A stretch of DNA of 64,000 nt from contig OZ038380.1 of the NCBI GenBank assembly GCA_964036045.1, positions 122,282,899 through 122,346,898 of the forward strand. Reading direction: 5' to 3'. The stretch comes from Eutreptiella sp. 'Long Island Sound 2002' (taxonomy: Eukaryota > Euglenozoa > Euglenophyceae > Eutreptiales > Eutreptiaceae). Positions 30,946-42,712 of this stretch are shown piece after piece. Within the stretch, counting starts at the first letter, position 1. Each line of letters starts with the position of its first letter. The notes under the pieces were generated by a model that searched no databases, had not been told where the DNA came from, and saw only the letters and a program-made list of their open reading frames with translations. The position numbers and the translations under genes are program-made.

Positions 30946-33734
30946 TGAAGACAACGTGCATGCACGGCGCGCCCCTCGGTTACAAAAAATCCCACCGCAA
31001 GCACTTCCCGAAGACTGTACCGGGTTGTGCGCATGGTGATTTTTTCGGAGTGCCGCCCCGTACCGAACCCGCAACCCTGCGACCGTTCCTGACCAGTGAC
31101 CCAAGCCAACGAGCTAAAATATTTGCTAAAAATTGGCGAAGGTTTGAAAACTTTGTTGGTTTGGCGCGTACAAACCATTTTCCCTTTTTTGTATTGGGGT
31201 TAATGATTTGCTCTTGTCCACACGAGGGTAGAGTATACAAGGTACCGAGTACTAGTGTGGCTCACATTACATGGGAAAAAATTTCGTGGCGTGCAAAGTT
31301 GCTACCACATACAGTGAGGACTTAAGCCCAGAGGTAGGGGTTGTCGTCTACGTACAAGTAGTCTAATATGAATTGCAAGGGGGGCCTTTGCCCCGTCACT
31401 CCTTGAGTGGGTGGGGTCTTGAAAGGCAATGGCGTTGCGGATTTTACAATTTCCGCCGCCTAAATATTTATCACCGGTCACTATGAGTGCCCGTCTTTGG
31501 AGTGGGTACCCTCCATTGCCATTGCATGGGGCCACATGCTGGCTGGGTGTCTTATTCATGTTCTTGATGAATGTTATGGGGGATCTTCCTGCCTGGAACA
31601 AGACGGCAACAAACAATATGAAGAAAAGACAAGTGTGCACATACATAGAATTGTGAGAGAATATATATGTTGATATTTTCTCTAGAGTTCCCCACGAGTG
31701 GACTTGGATTCCCACAACACCCGAAGGGTCTACTATCCCGACGCCCAACCAAACGGGTTGAGATATGGGCGTGGCATTTTTTTGTACAGGCCCGTGTGTG
31801 GACTTGGGTTTCCACAAAACACACGGACCTCTGTCTCCGTGACACACCAAAACCCCGTGTCCGTTTTCTCGGCCGCGTGTGTGTGCATGCACTTATTTTG
31901 ATTACAGGAGTATTGGTTGCCTATTACGTGGGTTATATTATTATATATTATATATATATGGGCAAAACCTAGGTTGACCTCCCTTTGGTTTTTGTAACCG
32001 TTCACACCGTAGCAAGTTTACACACGGAGGTGTAAACATGCATGGTCATACACGAGGTATGGGGGTAGGGGGAGTAAAGGGTCCTTCGGGGCGTGTCATC
32101 GTGCCCCTGGGGAGCTGGGTGGACTGATATACCAGCGGGACAGTATGGGCAACCTTTCCAGGTTTTGGCATGGAGGTGACCCCCTGCCTTACTGCCCGCG
32201 GGTAACACACCCACTGACAAAGGTAACACTCAAGGTAACCTAAGTGTATATACGCACGCCCCCAAGACACACACAAACACCAAGCAACAAGGTGGCATAT
32301 GTATACACGTGCTCTATTGTGAGTATGTTTACCGTTTGTTGTATGTACGTGAGTTGTTCGTGAAAGATTTTGTTTGTGTAGGCGTGTAGCACCAGGTGCT
32401 CCAAGGCCGCCATCGCGAGGCCCACCCCCTGTGATGCCCTCCGGGCGAGAGTGTACCTCCGGGCCCTGCCAATGGATGTGCGCGCACAAGTATGTCTTGT
32501 GTTTGTTGGCGTGCATCGCTCTATTATGTGTATATATGATATATATGCATAATATGGCTCCTAGGTGGTGGGTTAGTAGTGAGGTCAGATTATTATTGTA
32601 CGGGTAAGAGGTTTGTCTATTCAAGTGTGTCTACTCACTCCCTCATCCCATCTTCGTACCTCCTCCTTTACCCTCTAAGTGGTGCATCACGTGTGACACA
32701 CATGCTAACATTAAACATCAACACGGACACGGCCCTCGGCTGAGCCATGCCTTTAGGAGGCACAATCTAGCCACTGCCGGGGCTGTTCATCCACAAGGCT
32801 CACCGGCCTTTCTTGAAGGTCATTTCTGTTCGTCGCCGGTCAGTTTGACAAGTGGGCCTTGTGGCTAGGCCTTGTCTGGACATTTTCAAGCAAGTGAGCA
32901 AGCAACCTTACATCTTACAAGCAAGAGCTCACTCGTTACTACAAGCGTTAGACAAGCACATGAAGCACATCAAGCACATACAAGCCCTCATAAATGGTCT
33001 GAGGCACGAAGGTGGAAGGTGTGGGCATCGTACCCGTGTTTCCATTTGTGCCTAGGGTTTGGGGCGGTTCATCCTGAGGCCATGGTGGCCCCATTAATCT
33101 ATTCAGTGGGCTACCGCGCGCACGGTGGGGCCACGGTGGCCGTGTTTTTTAGTGGTCTAAGCATGCACAAGACAGAGGCGGGCAAAAGTCCATGCAGTTT
33201 GTGATGTCCCTCATCCTTGTTTCCCTGACCTCTATCTTTGTTTTCCCATGTGCTCCCTGTCACAGGCACGGTCCTAAGCTACTGTCCGGCTCTTAGGTCA
33301 CTGTTGCTGGCCGTTCTTCCCAAAAATCCAATTTTGGCACTGTCGCGTCGCGCCGCTTTGCAGGTACCCTTACCTTCAGATTTGGTTAAAAGTGCGATTT
33401 CACTTTCCCTTTAGTTTTAGTTCTGAAGAAAAATACCAATTTTACCTGCTGGACCCCACAATGCCTCCTGCGACACGCGGGGACCATACTCTGCGCGCAA
33501 CAGCTCGCGATGTTGCCTACTACCTCTTGCAGGATCTGCGGGATCCCGTGCTGAATTTGCGGATTTTGGTGGTTTTGGGATTCCCACCGATTGGAGGTAC
33601 TTCAGCGGCCGTGCGGCCGGCTCCGAGATTGCCCGCGTAGGTTCGATTCCTTATAGGAGGAATTCTGTGCGAACCCAACATTTGCTGCTGTTTGTGACTG
33701 CTACGTTCCTGTTGGGCATATACTACCTGCCTGT
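30946..33734. other. Non-coding 3' region after gypsy copy A; possible LTR remnants
   Basis: Follows the purine tract. It starts TGAAGACAACG and contains no gene. The segment 31.65-31.85 kb repeats GTG(T)GGACTTGG(A/G)TTYCCACAA twice. If a 3' LTR begins here I cannot find its 5' partner, so no LTR is annotated. ORFs are short and overlap on both strands. Confidence 0.5.
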
Positions 33735-34108
33735 GGCAGTCGTTTTAAGTGGTGGGGTGAAGCAGGTCACCATCTCATGCGAGAATATTACCCTTGAAGG
33801 ATCTTTATATGGCCTTATATATGGGATATATATGGGATAGTGTATATTATATTCCATTTCCTTGTTAGGATCATGGGATGTGAAATAGATAAGGCAATCT
33901 TGCATGTTTGGTAGTTATATCAATTAGTGGATGATGGGTGGATTTCGCATATGTGTATATCAGGTATTTCATTGGCTATGTGTATCATATTTGTTTGCAG
34001 GATACCATTCAGTCAACACTATCGTCATGTCTTCTGTGCCAAGCAATGTTGCTGCCCATGCCACTGCGACCTCTGCTCCTGACGAGCCGGTCTGGTTTCA
34101 GAGCTACG
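33735..34108 (+). pseudogene. Fragment of a second gypsy copy: leader plus gag N-terminus
   Basis: Matches 16.40-16.59 and 18.63-18.81 kb continuously, lacking the 2-kb insertion. The ATG at 34,027 starts MSSVPSNVAAHATATSAP, and the match stops after VWF at about 34,100 where the T-depleted copy (ii) begins. It is an empty-site control for the 2-kb TIR element. Whether it was once joined to copy A through a shared LTR is unknown. Confidence 0.8.
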
Positions 34109-34129
34109 AACGGAGGGTTTCAGGGGTGT

Positions 34130-35620
34130 AGGGGGGGCGGAGTCCCTGGACCGCGTCCCGGTGGAGGGCTCCTCATGCCGCCTGCGGCATGGCGGCCTCA
34201 GGGGCGGTCTTGTTGGGGTTGGCGGGGGTGCGGGTGCGGATCTCTTCCAGGGTGTGGGTCATGTGCCCCCCGTCACTCTTTTCCGCTCCCCCGGCCCACT
34301 TCACCCAGCGGCAGAGCTCCCGCAGGGCGGGGGGGGGACCACCAGGCGAGGTAGGCGGGTGCGAGGGGGGGTGAGGTCTCCGTGCTCAAGGTCCTGGAGC
34401 GGCGGTGGCAGGGGTCGGGGGGGGGAAGATGCGTATTGGCGGCGCGGGGAACAGGAAGCCCTGTGCTGTTCGTGGCGGGAGGCTGACGCGGACATGGCAC
34501 GGCGGTGGCGCACGTGGTGGCGCTTGGGGGAGCGGGTGCGGCGGTGGGGGGACTGCAGGTGGCGGACGCGTACCGGCGGTGCGGGGAACGGAAAGCGCCG
34601 TGCTGTTTGTGGGGGGAGGAGGACGTGGAAATGGGATGGCTGTGGCGTGCGTCGTGGCGCTTAGGGGGGCAGGAATGCAAGGAGGGGCGCTGGGGGGACA
34701 TGGCGGCACCTCGGGGAGCGGGAGGGGCGCGAGTGAGTGATTGAGGCGCGGTGGCGCTGCGGGGAGCGTGAGAGTCGGTGGCAGGAGCGTCGCGCGGGGG
34801 GGGGAAGCCGGAGCGCCGCCGTTTGCGGGATCGGGCCTCGTTGCGGCGCGAGTCGGGCCAGTCAGGAGGCGGCGGTGGGGCCTGGGGGGCCTAGCGTGCT
34901 GCCGCTTGGTAATGGTGGGGGGGGGAAAACGTCCCCCGCCCTCCATGGATCTGCCGCGTAGGGGTGTGGCGCCCGGTGAGGTGGATGCAGCAGCGGTGGC
35001 GGCAGGTGGTACGGGTCCAGTGGTTGTTGGGCGGGTTGTCCAGGGTGGGGGTGGGCCTGGGGGGCCCCTTCTTTGTGGACGTCGTGGCCGGGCAAAGACG
35101 ATTCTTTGTAGATGCGGGGCGGTCCCTCGTGGTAGGCGGGGTAGTGGAATGGAGCGCCTGGTGCGTGGTGCTGCCACCCCAGGCGCTGGTGCTGTTCGTG
35201 CACGGGGGGTTGTGGCCTGGTGGGGTAGGGTGGTGGGCAGTGGTATTGGTGGTGGTGGGGGTAGTGCCGGGGGTGGTGGTGGGGATGTGGGTCGTGGTGG
35301 TGGTGGGGCAGGTGGCGGGGGCGCTGGTGGCGGTGGCTCTGGTGGTGGTGGTGAAGGTGCTGTGGGTATGCTCCTAGGATCCCTTGGCGTTCCTGTGGGG
35401 TTCAGGGGTCGGGCATCATTTGCAGCCCTTGGGGCTGTATGGCTTGGTGGATAGTGGGGGGGGTTTGGGGGCTGGGGCTGCGGGCGACCAAGGCCGAGGG
35501 GTCCCAGGTCCCTGGGTCGGTCTGGCCGGCGGTGGTGGTGGTTTGTGGGGGGTGGATGGAGGGGCGCTTGGAGATGGGAATGTGGACGAGGGTTTGGACG
35601 GGGTCCTTATGTGTGGCCGC
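34130..35620 (-). pseudogene. Gag-like ORF part of copy (ii), RS and 46-residue repeat region
   Basis: Minus-strand frames match copy (i) blocks: IPISKRPSIHPPQTTTTAGQ with DPGTWD (about 35.5-35.6 kb), PGQPAQQPLDPYHLPPP and YAADPWRAGD (about 34.9-35.1 kb), STSSSPHKQHGAFRSPHRRY and the related RASCSPRRQYASS repeats (about 34.4-34.7 kb). The poly-CAC tract of copy (i) is largely absent here. Frames shift repeatedly. Conservation of amino-acid blocks against DNA divergence argues that the ancestor was translated. Confidence 0.5.
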
Positions 35621-35625
35621 CTCCG

Positions 35626-36168
35626 TGACGCAGATTCGGCATACCTCCCTGCTGGCCACCAAGTGGCTTATTGAGAGGCTCGGCAACAGATGGGCAAGCC
35701 GCGCCGCAGGCACCGCACAAGGGGACGCGCAATCCCCGTGCCAGCGTCAGAGCAAACAAAAGAAGGGACTCGCATATACCGGCCGTTGATTACGAAATGT
35801 AAATACATTGTGTGTTTTGTATGCATTTTGATACATTCTGTCCTCCCTGCATTTTGCAGCTCAGGATGTGTCCGGGTGAGCAAGGCCCGTACAAGAATTT
35901 GTGCAACACTGAGCCAAAGCTGCGTAACAAGGTCTTTCTGTTCCGTGTCTTGTGCTGATGGAGGACAGCATTGGAGGATTTTCCATAAGCCGGACTGAGA
36001 CATGAGTTTTGGAGAAAGTCAAAAAGGAGTTTCAAAACACAAAAATCAACGACGCAAAACAGTGGCTTTTGCTAGTGGTATGATTAAATGCAGCTAATAT
36101 CGCGCAAAAGGCCAGAAGGCGGGCGGTACCAGAGGGGGAGTCTAGCAGAGCTTCCCGAACCCGCTTCA
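35626..36168. repeat. Left LTR of the TRIM-like element
   Basis: TG...CA ends. Shares its terminal patterns (TGACGC at one end, CGCTTCA at the other) with the 2,813-bp LTRs of the 15-kb element, suggesting mobilisation by a related integrase. Confidence 0.85.
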
Positions 36169-36867
36169 ACCTTCTTGTACACCGACGTCCGCTCGTCCCA
36201 GCCCATACGTGGAGATGTGCCGAGACGATCAGTGTCAGCGTACGTACCTGGGTTTACGGCAGATCGTGGCAGCGCCAGCGAAGGTCCCAGGCAGGCGCCA
36301 CCGTTGACGACGAGCCATTGTGCGACGCAGCACGATCGATCACAAGTCCCAGCCCGGTGTACCACTTTGTTGGAGCCGCGTCAAGGCACAGAGGAAGGAC
36401 TGGACGTGGGATTCCAGTTGAAGGCCACAGAGCGTGCGGCCGATGTCCAGACCTCGGGTGTTGCCCTCTACGGTGAGGAGCAGGCCCCAAGACACAGAGG
36501 AAGGACCAGCGTATCAGGGCGCTGGATGAGACCCGCACGGAGACTGGTTTGGGAGATAAGATCTGGTAAGGTTTTTTTTTAGCATCTGTGCGTTTATGGC
36601 CCAGATGGCCATACGTATAGCAGGGATAGTTTCAGCAACGCCCCAGCGGCCAGGTGATGGCTTGAGTGGCACCCTGGTTCTGCACTGTGCCGCTCGATTT
36701 CTGTACCCGTGCGTAGTGTACACTGGGCATGGTGGTTAACCGTATGCGTTTGGTTCACGGGGTGTCGAGTTGAATTTTATTTTCCAGACAGATCAGCAGC
36801 GAGGCTCTCCTCTCCCTGGTGCAATGTGTGTTGGCAAGTGGCCACACACCGCTTTTAAGAAGGGGGG
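36169..36867. other. Interior of the TRIM-like element, no gene
   Basis: 699 bp. One plus-strand frame of about 165 codons begins inside the left LTR and crosses into the interior, but it has no recognisable domain, and the LTR part would be shared by the right LTR. Probably not coding. Confidence 0.6.
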
Positions 36868-37410
36868 TGACGCAGATTCGGCATACCTCCCTGCTGGCCA
36901 CCAAGTGGCTTATTGAGAGGCTCGGCAACAGACAGGCAAGCCGCGCCGCAGGCGCCGCAAAAAGGGACGCGCAATCCCCGTGCCAGCGTCAGAGCAGAAA
37001 AAAGAAGGGACTCGCATATACCGGCCGTTGATTACGAAATGTAAATACATCGTGTGTTTTGTATCCATTTTGATACATTCTGTCCTCCCTGCATTTTGCA
37101 GCTCAGGATGTGTCTGGGTTGGCAAGGCCCGTACAAGAATTTGTGCAACACTGAGCCAAAGCTGCGTAACAAGGTCTTTCTGCTCCGTGTCTTGTGCTGA
37201 TGGAGGACAGCATTGGAGGATTTTCGAGAAGCCGGACTGAGTCATGAGTTTTGGAGAAAGTCAAAAAGGAGTTTTGAAACACAAAAACCAACGACGCAAA
37301 ACAGTGGCTTTTGCAAGTGGTATGATTAAATGCAGCTAATATCGGGCAAAAGGCCAAGAGGCGGGCGGTACCAGAGGGGGAGTCTAGCAGACCTCCCCGA
37401 ACCCGCTTCA
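36868..37410. repeat. Right LTR of the TRIM-like element
   Basis: Partner of 35,626-36,168. Followed directly by GTGGCGGCTCTCGCTGC, which matches the reverse complement of 9.73-9.75 kb of copy (i), showing that the host element continues. Confidence 0.85.
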
Positions 37411-37808
37411 GTGGCGGCTCTCGCTGCAGAGAGGGGGGCTCAGGATGCCGTGGGTGCGGGGTCGTGGCTTGGGCTTTGGCTAGGGCTTGGGTTAGGGCGG
37501 GACCACTTCTGCTGCCGTCGCCCCTTTTGTGATTCTTGGGGCTGTGTGCGGGGGTCTTGGTTGTGTTAATGATGTTGTTGTTGTTGTTGGTGGTAGTGGT
37601 GCTGTTGCCGGTCGTGTTGTCGTTTGGCTTCCGGTTCCAGGTCGGGTTTTGGGTTGCGGTCCGGTTCGAGGCTGAGGAGGACCTCATCCCGGAGGTTTGA
37701 GGGCACCGGTGCTGGGTGGAGTAGGTTCCCCGTGTGCTGCGGGGATGCCGGGGTTGCCTATGTTGGGGTAGGGGATCCCCCGGCAGCTTGGCGTGCGGCT
37801 GGAGCTTT

Positions 37809-38452
37809 GGCTTTGGCCGTGGCCTTGTTGATGAGGTCGACGGGGAGGGGGGGGGTCGAAGCAGGAGGTGGAGGACGTCGAGGTGGATGAGGATGAGGTA
37901 GAGGTGGTGGCTTTGAGGGATGTGGTTTGTGCTGCCATGCGGGTGGATGCGGCCCTGTGGGCCGCGGCGGCCTCCGCCGCGGCCATTGGGGGATGGATGG
38001 AGGACATCCCCTGAGGCTGCGCGTTGGGGGCGGGTGGCTGGAGGGGTCGGCGGTGACCTGGCGGCCCGGTGGGCGGATCCGGTCGGCAGCGGTGGGCGGG
38101 CGAGGCGCGGGGCTGCGGTCTCCGCCTTCTGGCTTTGGCCGTGGCCTTGTTGATGAGGTCGACGGGGAGGGGGGGGTTGAAGGAGGAGGTGGAGGACGTC
38201 GAGGTGGATGAGGATGAGGAGGAAGTGGTGGTTTTGCGGGATGTGGTTTGTGCTGCCATGCGGGCGGGTGGGGCTTTGTGGGCTGCGGCGGCCTCCGCCG
38301 CAGCCACTGCGGGAAGGATGGAGGGCATCCCCTCGGGCTGCGCGTTGGGGGCGGGTGGCTGGAGGGGTCAGCGTTGACCTGGGGCCTGGCGGGCAGATCT
38401 GGTCGGCAGCGGTTGGCGGGGGAGGCGTGGGGCTGCGGTCTCCGCCTTCCGG
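37809..38452 (-). repeat. 322-bp tandem duplication in copy (ii)
   Basis: GGCTTTGGCCGTGGCCTTGT starts at 37,809 and again at 38,131. The two units encode the same minus-strand block (AAAEAAAAH, then a Ser/Thr run, then VDLINKATAKA). Copy (i) has only one such block (about 9.15-9.4 kb), so the duplication arose in copy (ii). 322 is not a multiple of three, so it shifts frame. Confidence 0.8.
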
Positions 38453-39899
38453 CTTCGGCTGGGCTGGGCTCCTGCAATGTGTGAGGGCGTGCGGTTCGGC
38501 GTCCACCGGGGGGGGAGAGTTCGCCTGGCCTGCATTCGGGGGCCAGGGGATTGGACCTGGGGTTTCGAGGATGTGTCTGGCGGGCTTGTGTGGTTCAATG
38601 GGCGGGCCGGGTGTGCCATGGGGCGTCAGGCTCTTCGCGGTGGGTGTGGGTGGGTTGCTGGTTGTGGAGGGCGGTGAGGGGCTTTCGCTGGGAGTGTCCG
38701 TGGCGGGCGTGTGTGGGTGATCGGGCGGGTGGGGGAGGCCCGTGTCGCAGGGCCCGGGGCTGCGCGCGATGGTGGGCGTGTTTGGGCCGCTGGGTGGGGA
38801 ATCGGGAGGGAGGGGTGGGGGCGGGGGCAGAGGTGGGGTGGGGGGGGCTGGGTTCGCGTGTGTTGTGTCGGTGTACGTGTCTGCTTGCAGCAGGGCGCCC
38901 GTGTGGTCTCTTGTAGGCCGGGAGGTTTGCAGGAGAAGCTTGCCGTCCTCTGTGGCCGCGGCAAGGATTTCGCAGACGACTGTGTGTATTTGGTGCACCT
39001 CTTGGTGGAGTGGTGGGAAGAGGTTACTGTAGGGGTGGGCTAAGGTCCATACGGCAGAGGACCCTGTGAATGGCGTGGTACCCGCAGGTGAGGGAGTGTT
39101 GTGGTCAGGGGGGACGGGGGCCTTCCGCATGTTGGGGCCTGCCTCGGCTTGCGTTTGGTCGGTGGAGATGGCCCAGATCCAGGGCACGGTCCCTGTGGAC
39201 GGCCGGCGTTGCTTGATCCACTGGGACAGGCAGAGCATGGCCAGTCGCTGGTGGTAGCCCGCCCGCGCCGAGGTGATTAGGGCCAGGACGTGGGTGGAGC
39301 TTGGTCCCCCGGCTGGAGGACGCCCCTGAGGAGCTTGTGCGGGGTGGTGGGGTCCCCTATTGCCCCTGGTGGGGCGGCCCCTGGAGCGAGCATGGTGTCA
39401 GTCCCTTTGATCACCCATTGTGGGCCGGGGGACGTTGCTGTGGCGGCCACTACCTAGTAGTGCCTCCGCTCGAAGACTGTACACCAGAGCTCCGGCGGGG
39501 GGTGGTCGCTGTCTGTAGGGGGGGGGGGGGGGGGGCGTTGTCAGCGGGGTGCGGAGGCCGGCAGCGCGGAGAACGGTGTCGCAGGTTGGTGCGGTGGCCT
39601 GTTCCCACTGTTCCGGACGGCTCGGGTCCGCCAGGTGGTCTTTCTCCGCTGGAGCTTGCGGTAGGCGTGTGGTTCCTGGCAGTGACGTCGGTGTCGGTGT
39701 CGTGTGTCAGGGCCTTGCCCCATCCGATGGGTAGGATGCAGATGCGCTTCCCTTGAATGTGTTGGCGGGCCCTCCAGAGGACGAGGTCTACGATTGCCTC
39801 GTGGAGACCTTGCTTCAGGGTGGCTAGGTCTCAGAGGGCCTGGACAGTGGGCTTGGTCCAGCTCTCTTGCAGGCGGTACCAGCTCAGGGGAGTGACTAG

Positions 39900-42712
39900 T
39901 GACGCGTTCCCGTGGGGAGCCTGGCCAGGGGACGCCGCGGTGGACACGCACAGGCAAGCAGGCAGGCAAAGCACTGCGCTCACAGGGGCGTCATCACGCT
40001 CGTGTCATGTGACAAAGCGTTTCAGGATCCTTGCCACTCTGAAACAAGGGAACAAAAGTATGTACAGCAACACATCAGGATATGTACACATGGGGTTAAG
40101 ACTGGACTGGGGTAAGGGCATCACAGGACAATAGACACTCAGTCCCAACTCGTATCCCAATCCCAGGTCCATCCCTCCCAGTGGCTGGCGGGGGCGGGGG
40201 CTCAAACACAACCCATGCCCTAGTCAGTCCGGACCCTGAAACCCTGCCAATAGGGGAGGTGTCCCGCGCAGCCACAGGCGATTTCCTGGAAGCCAAGGCG
40301 CCCCAAGGCCAACCAACGGTGGCTCCCCATGCTCCCTCAATGGCAGGTCCCAACTCTCATCTGAGCCAGAGATATGGCCCCGCCATTATCCCCTAGGAGT
40401 TGGTAGCTGAAAATGGGCTGTTTCAGCCCAAACTGATATTAGCTCAAAAATCTCCAAAATTGACCCCTCGTTGGGACCTGCCAGAGGTAGGAACGAGGCA
40501 ACTGACCCTATGCCCTTCGCCTACGAATTCCCTGGAGCCCTCACTCAACCTGGTTCCCTCTGAGGTCCCGGCATCAGGGCACCATGGGTTCGTCAAGTGG
40601 GGTCATAATTGCCAAAATGGCAAAATCGGCCGTCTCGGGCGACCGTCCAGGGTAGGAAACCTTGGCGATTTTGTCGCGCCAAGCATTGATTCACGACCCT
40701 TGATATCCCCTTTGGTCCCATGCCCTGGGTTATCGCTTGCTGTCACGCTGGCTGCTTACTGTTCACCAAGGGGATGAACACGCGGATGGGGCAGAAAGCA
40801 GCATGCGGTGCAAACGGGGGGATCATGGATCGCACCAAAAGTTGAATAACTTCGGATGAGCCGGAGGAGCAAATACGAAACTCAATGGCGTTCAACCCTT
40901 GGTCATAAGCTGCAATAATCGCCCTTCCTGGCTAGATCCTGTGCCCCATGGAGGTATGGTAATTCCAATATGGCATACAATGGCAAAAACAGCGAAATAT
41001 TGCCAAAATGGCCCACACTCATGATTCCATATCTCCATGGCCACGGGGAGGATCCTTTCAACCAAGGATACTATAGACACATGGAACTTAGGTCCCAATA
41101 TATGCCACTTGCCAACCCTCATTGTTGCCTCTAGCTATTTTCCCCATTGGAGGGAAAGTGATACACAAATGAAGCAGAATGGCAACATACCCAAAATTGG
41201 GTGACTCACAACTCTCTATTCGAGAGGAGAGGCCACATGAGGAAACACCCCATTCGATGCAGGTTTCTGTGCCCTCTCCGAATTGCCCTTACCCTTGGTC
41301 AAGTGGCGCACGCAACCTTGGGGGCGAAATCAGGGGGAGATGGGGTTTGTGGCCATTCCGGGCAAAACGGCCAAAATTCACCCAAAAGTGGTCCCTCCAA
41401 AAATCGTATCTCTGTATCACAAGAGAAAGGAGCCTCGGGCTTTTGCATGGATGCAAACCGAAGCTTTGCTTCCCCTTTGCAACAAGGGCTGAGGTTCAAA
41501 GCATAATGGAAACATTTTTAACACCTCAATCCTTGAAGCACACTATTTATGGGAAAAAGTGCATATATCGGCGATATTGGCATGAACATATCTTTGGGTC
41601 ATTGAGGAACAAAAATATGAGCAAACACGTTTGGTGTAGGCCCATAGTAGGTGCTCTGAAAGATGCACACTATGGTTAGATTGTCTCCGCCCACTCGTGT
41701 CATTAGTGCTTGCATATGAGCGCATGTGCAAAGAGGCAGTATGGCACGCGTGCTCACAAGGCGAAATTATATAAAACAGAAGACAAGGTTGGAAAGATCA
41801 ACCAAGCCATCCATGATGTTCTTCGTGGTCTCTACTTTACATATTGCCTTGGTTCGAGGCTCAACTCCCCATAGGCTTCGAGTACGAGCCTCGGGGGTTT
41901 GGCCATTTTGGCCTAATTTTGGACCAAAACTTGCCCTCTTTCGAAAATAGACTTTTGGTACGCATTGAATTGCGTGGAGCCATCGTTGAATTGGCTCAAA
42001 AAACGGAAATGCCCTAGGGCTTTTGGTCTTGTGAGCATTGTGTTCGGTTAATAATGTTCATGCTCACAAGGCCACAAAGTTAGCGTTTGCGCACGCAAAC
42101 GACTTGGGTTTGCGAAACCCATAGGCTGCCTAAAACATCGCCATTGCCCGCTTCCCTATACAAAGTGATATGCCCACGTGAAAGGGGCATGGATGAAAGG
42201 CATAGGGGGGGAATGTAGGGTTCCGTCCGAACTCATGGTCCTTGAGAACCATGAGTTCCAGCGATCGACGGAAAAGCTTGCGCGCTGATTTTCTGGAAGA
42301 CGCAACGGCGAAAAATTCTGGTGAACACACCAGATGAAAGTACATTAAAAACCCTCTAGATTCAGCCCTTAAGTTCTCTTAGAACCTCAAAGGTACTCGA
42401 GAAAAATTCCTCACAAAACTCGCCACGGAGAAGCGACGAAAGCGCGCGAACAGGCGACAAGAGGCGGCAATTTCACGACAATTAGAAATCGCGGCAGAAA
42501 TCGGGTATTTCACCGATTTCCGACCGAAAATCGCCTAAGACAATAAAATTATGGTAATTCTACATCGATTTATTGGTTAGAAATCGGATTCCAGATTACG
42601 CGAGTTAGAGAACAGGGATATCCCGCTGACAGGCGGTGTCAACGGCTTCTGCACGGGTGTGACGGCTCACAGGCCTCCGGGCCAAGGGCCATAGGTTCTG
42701 GGTACCGCTTCA
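39900..42712 (-). repeat. 3' LTR of the 15-kb element (2,813 bp)
   Basis: Plus-strand ends TGACGCGTTCCCG and GGGTACCGCTTCA. Same length as the right LTR; in the stretches compared they differ by a few percent, more at the left end. Plus-strand ORFs of up to 166 codons occur identically in both LTRs and are not considered genes. Confidence 0.95.

Larger units (their letters stand above)
35626..37410. mobile_element. TRIM-like LTR element, 1,785 bp, two 543-bp LTRs
   Basis: LTRs at 35,626-36,168 and 36,868-37,410 are both exactly 543 bp, begin TGACGCAGATTCGG and end CCCGCTTCA, and differ at about 26 positions by my count (about 95% identity). The 699-bp interior has no pol. A purine tract AAGAAGGGGGG precedes the right LTR; in the other orientation AAGAAGGT precedes TGAAGCGG, so direction is ambiguous. 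No target duplication is visible (CTCCG versus GTGGC). It sits inside the Gag-like ORF of copy (ii). Confidence 0.85.
34109..39899 (-). mobile_element. Copy (ii) of the T-depleted family, distal part
   Basis: A-poor on the plus strand, so T-poor on the minus. It runs to CTAG at 39,899 where a 15-kb LTR element enters; the remainder is at 55,014-57,745. From 39.9 down it has a coding-like block (TPLSWYRLQESWTKPTVQAL, IQGKRICILPIGWGKAL), a Pro/Ser-rich region (39.2-37.4 kb), the TRIM insertion, then the Gag-like blocks shared with copy (i): DPVQTLVHIPISK, DPYHLP, ADPWRAGD, Ser/Arg repeats, REL.RWVKWAG, PEAAMPQAA and PPYTPETL near 34.13 kb. Confidence 0.6.

Noticed and set aside
29776-31050. Shared ATTTTTTCGGAGTG at about 29,778 and 31,037 as a hidden duplicated end
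   Set aside because: Only about 15 bp matches and flanks differ; the exact TIRs and CCATG duplication already define the element ends.
31650-31850. Two GTGGACTTGG-type stretches at 31.70 and 31.80 kb as LTR ends
   Set aside because: Short, imperfect and without a partner near 16 kb; LTRs of copy A remain undefined.
36088-36582. 165-codon ORF starting in the left TRIM LTR as a gene
   Set aside because: Begins within LTR sequence, no domain, and the matching right LTR leads into unrelated DNA.
40400-41679. Plus-strand ORFs of 125-173 codons inside both 2.8-kb LTRs
   Set aside because: They occur in duplicate only because the LTRs are identical by descent; no domain or codon signal.
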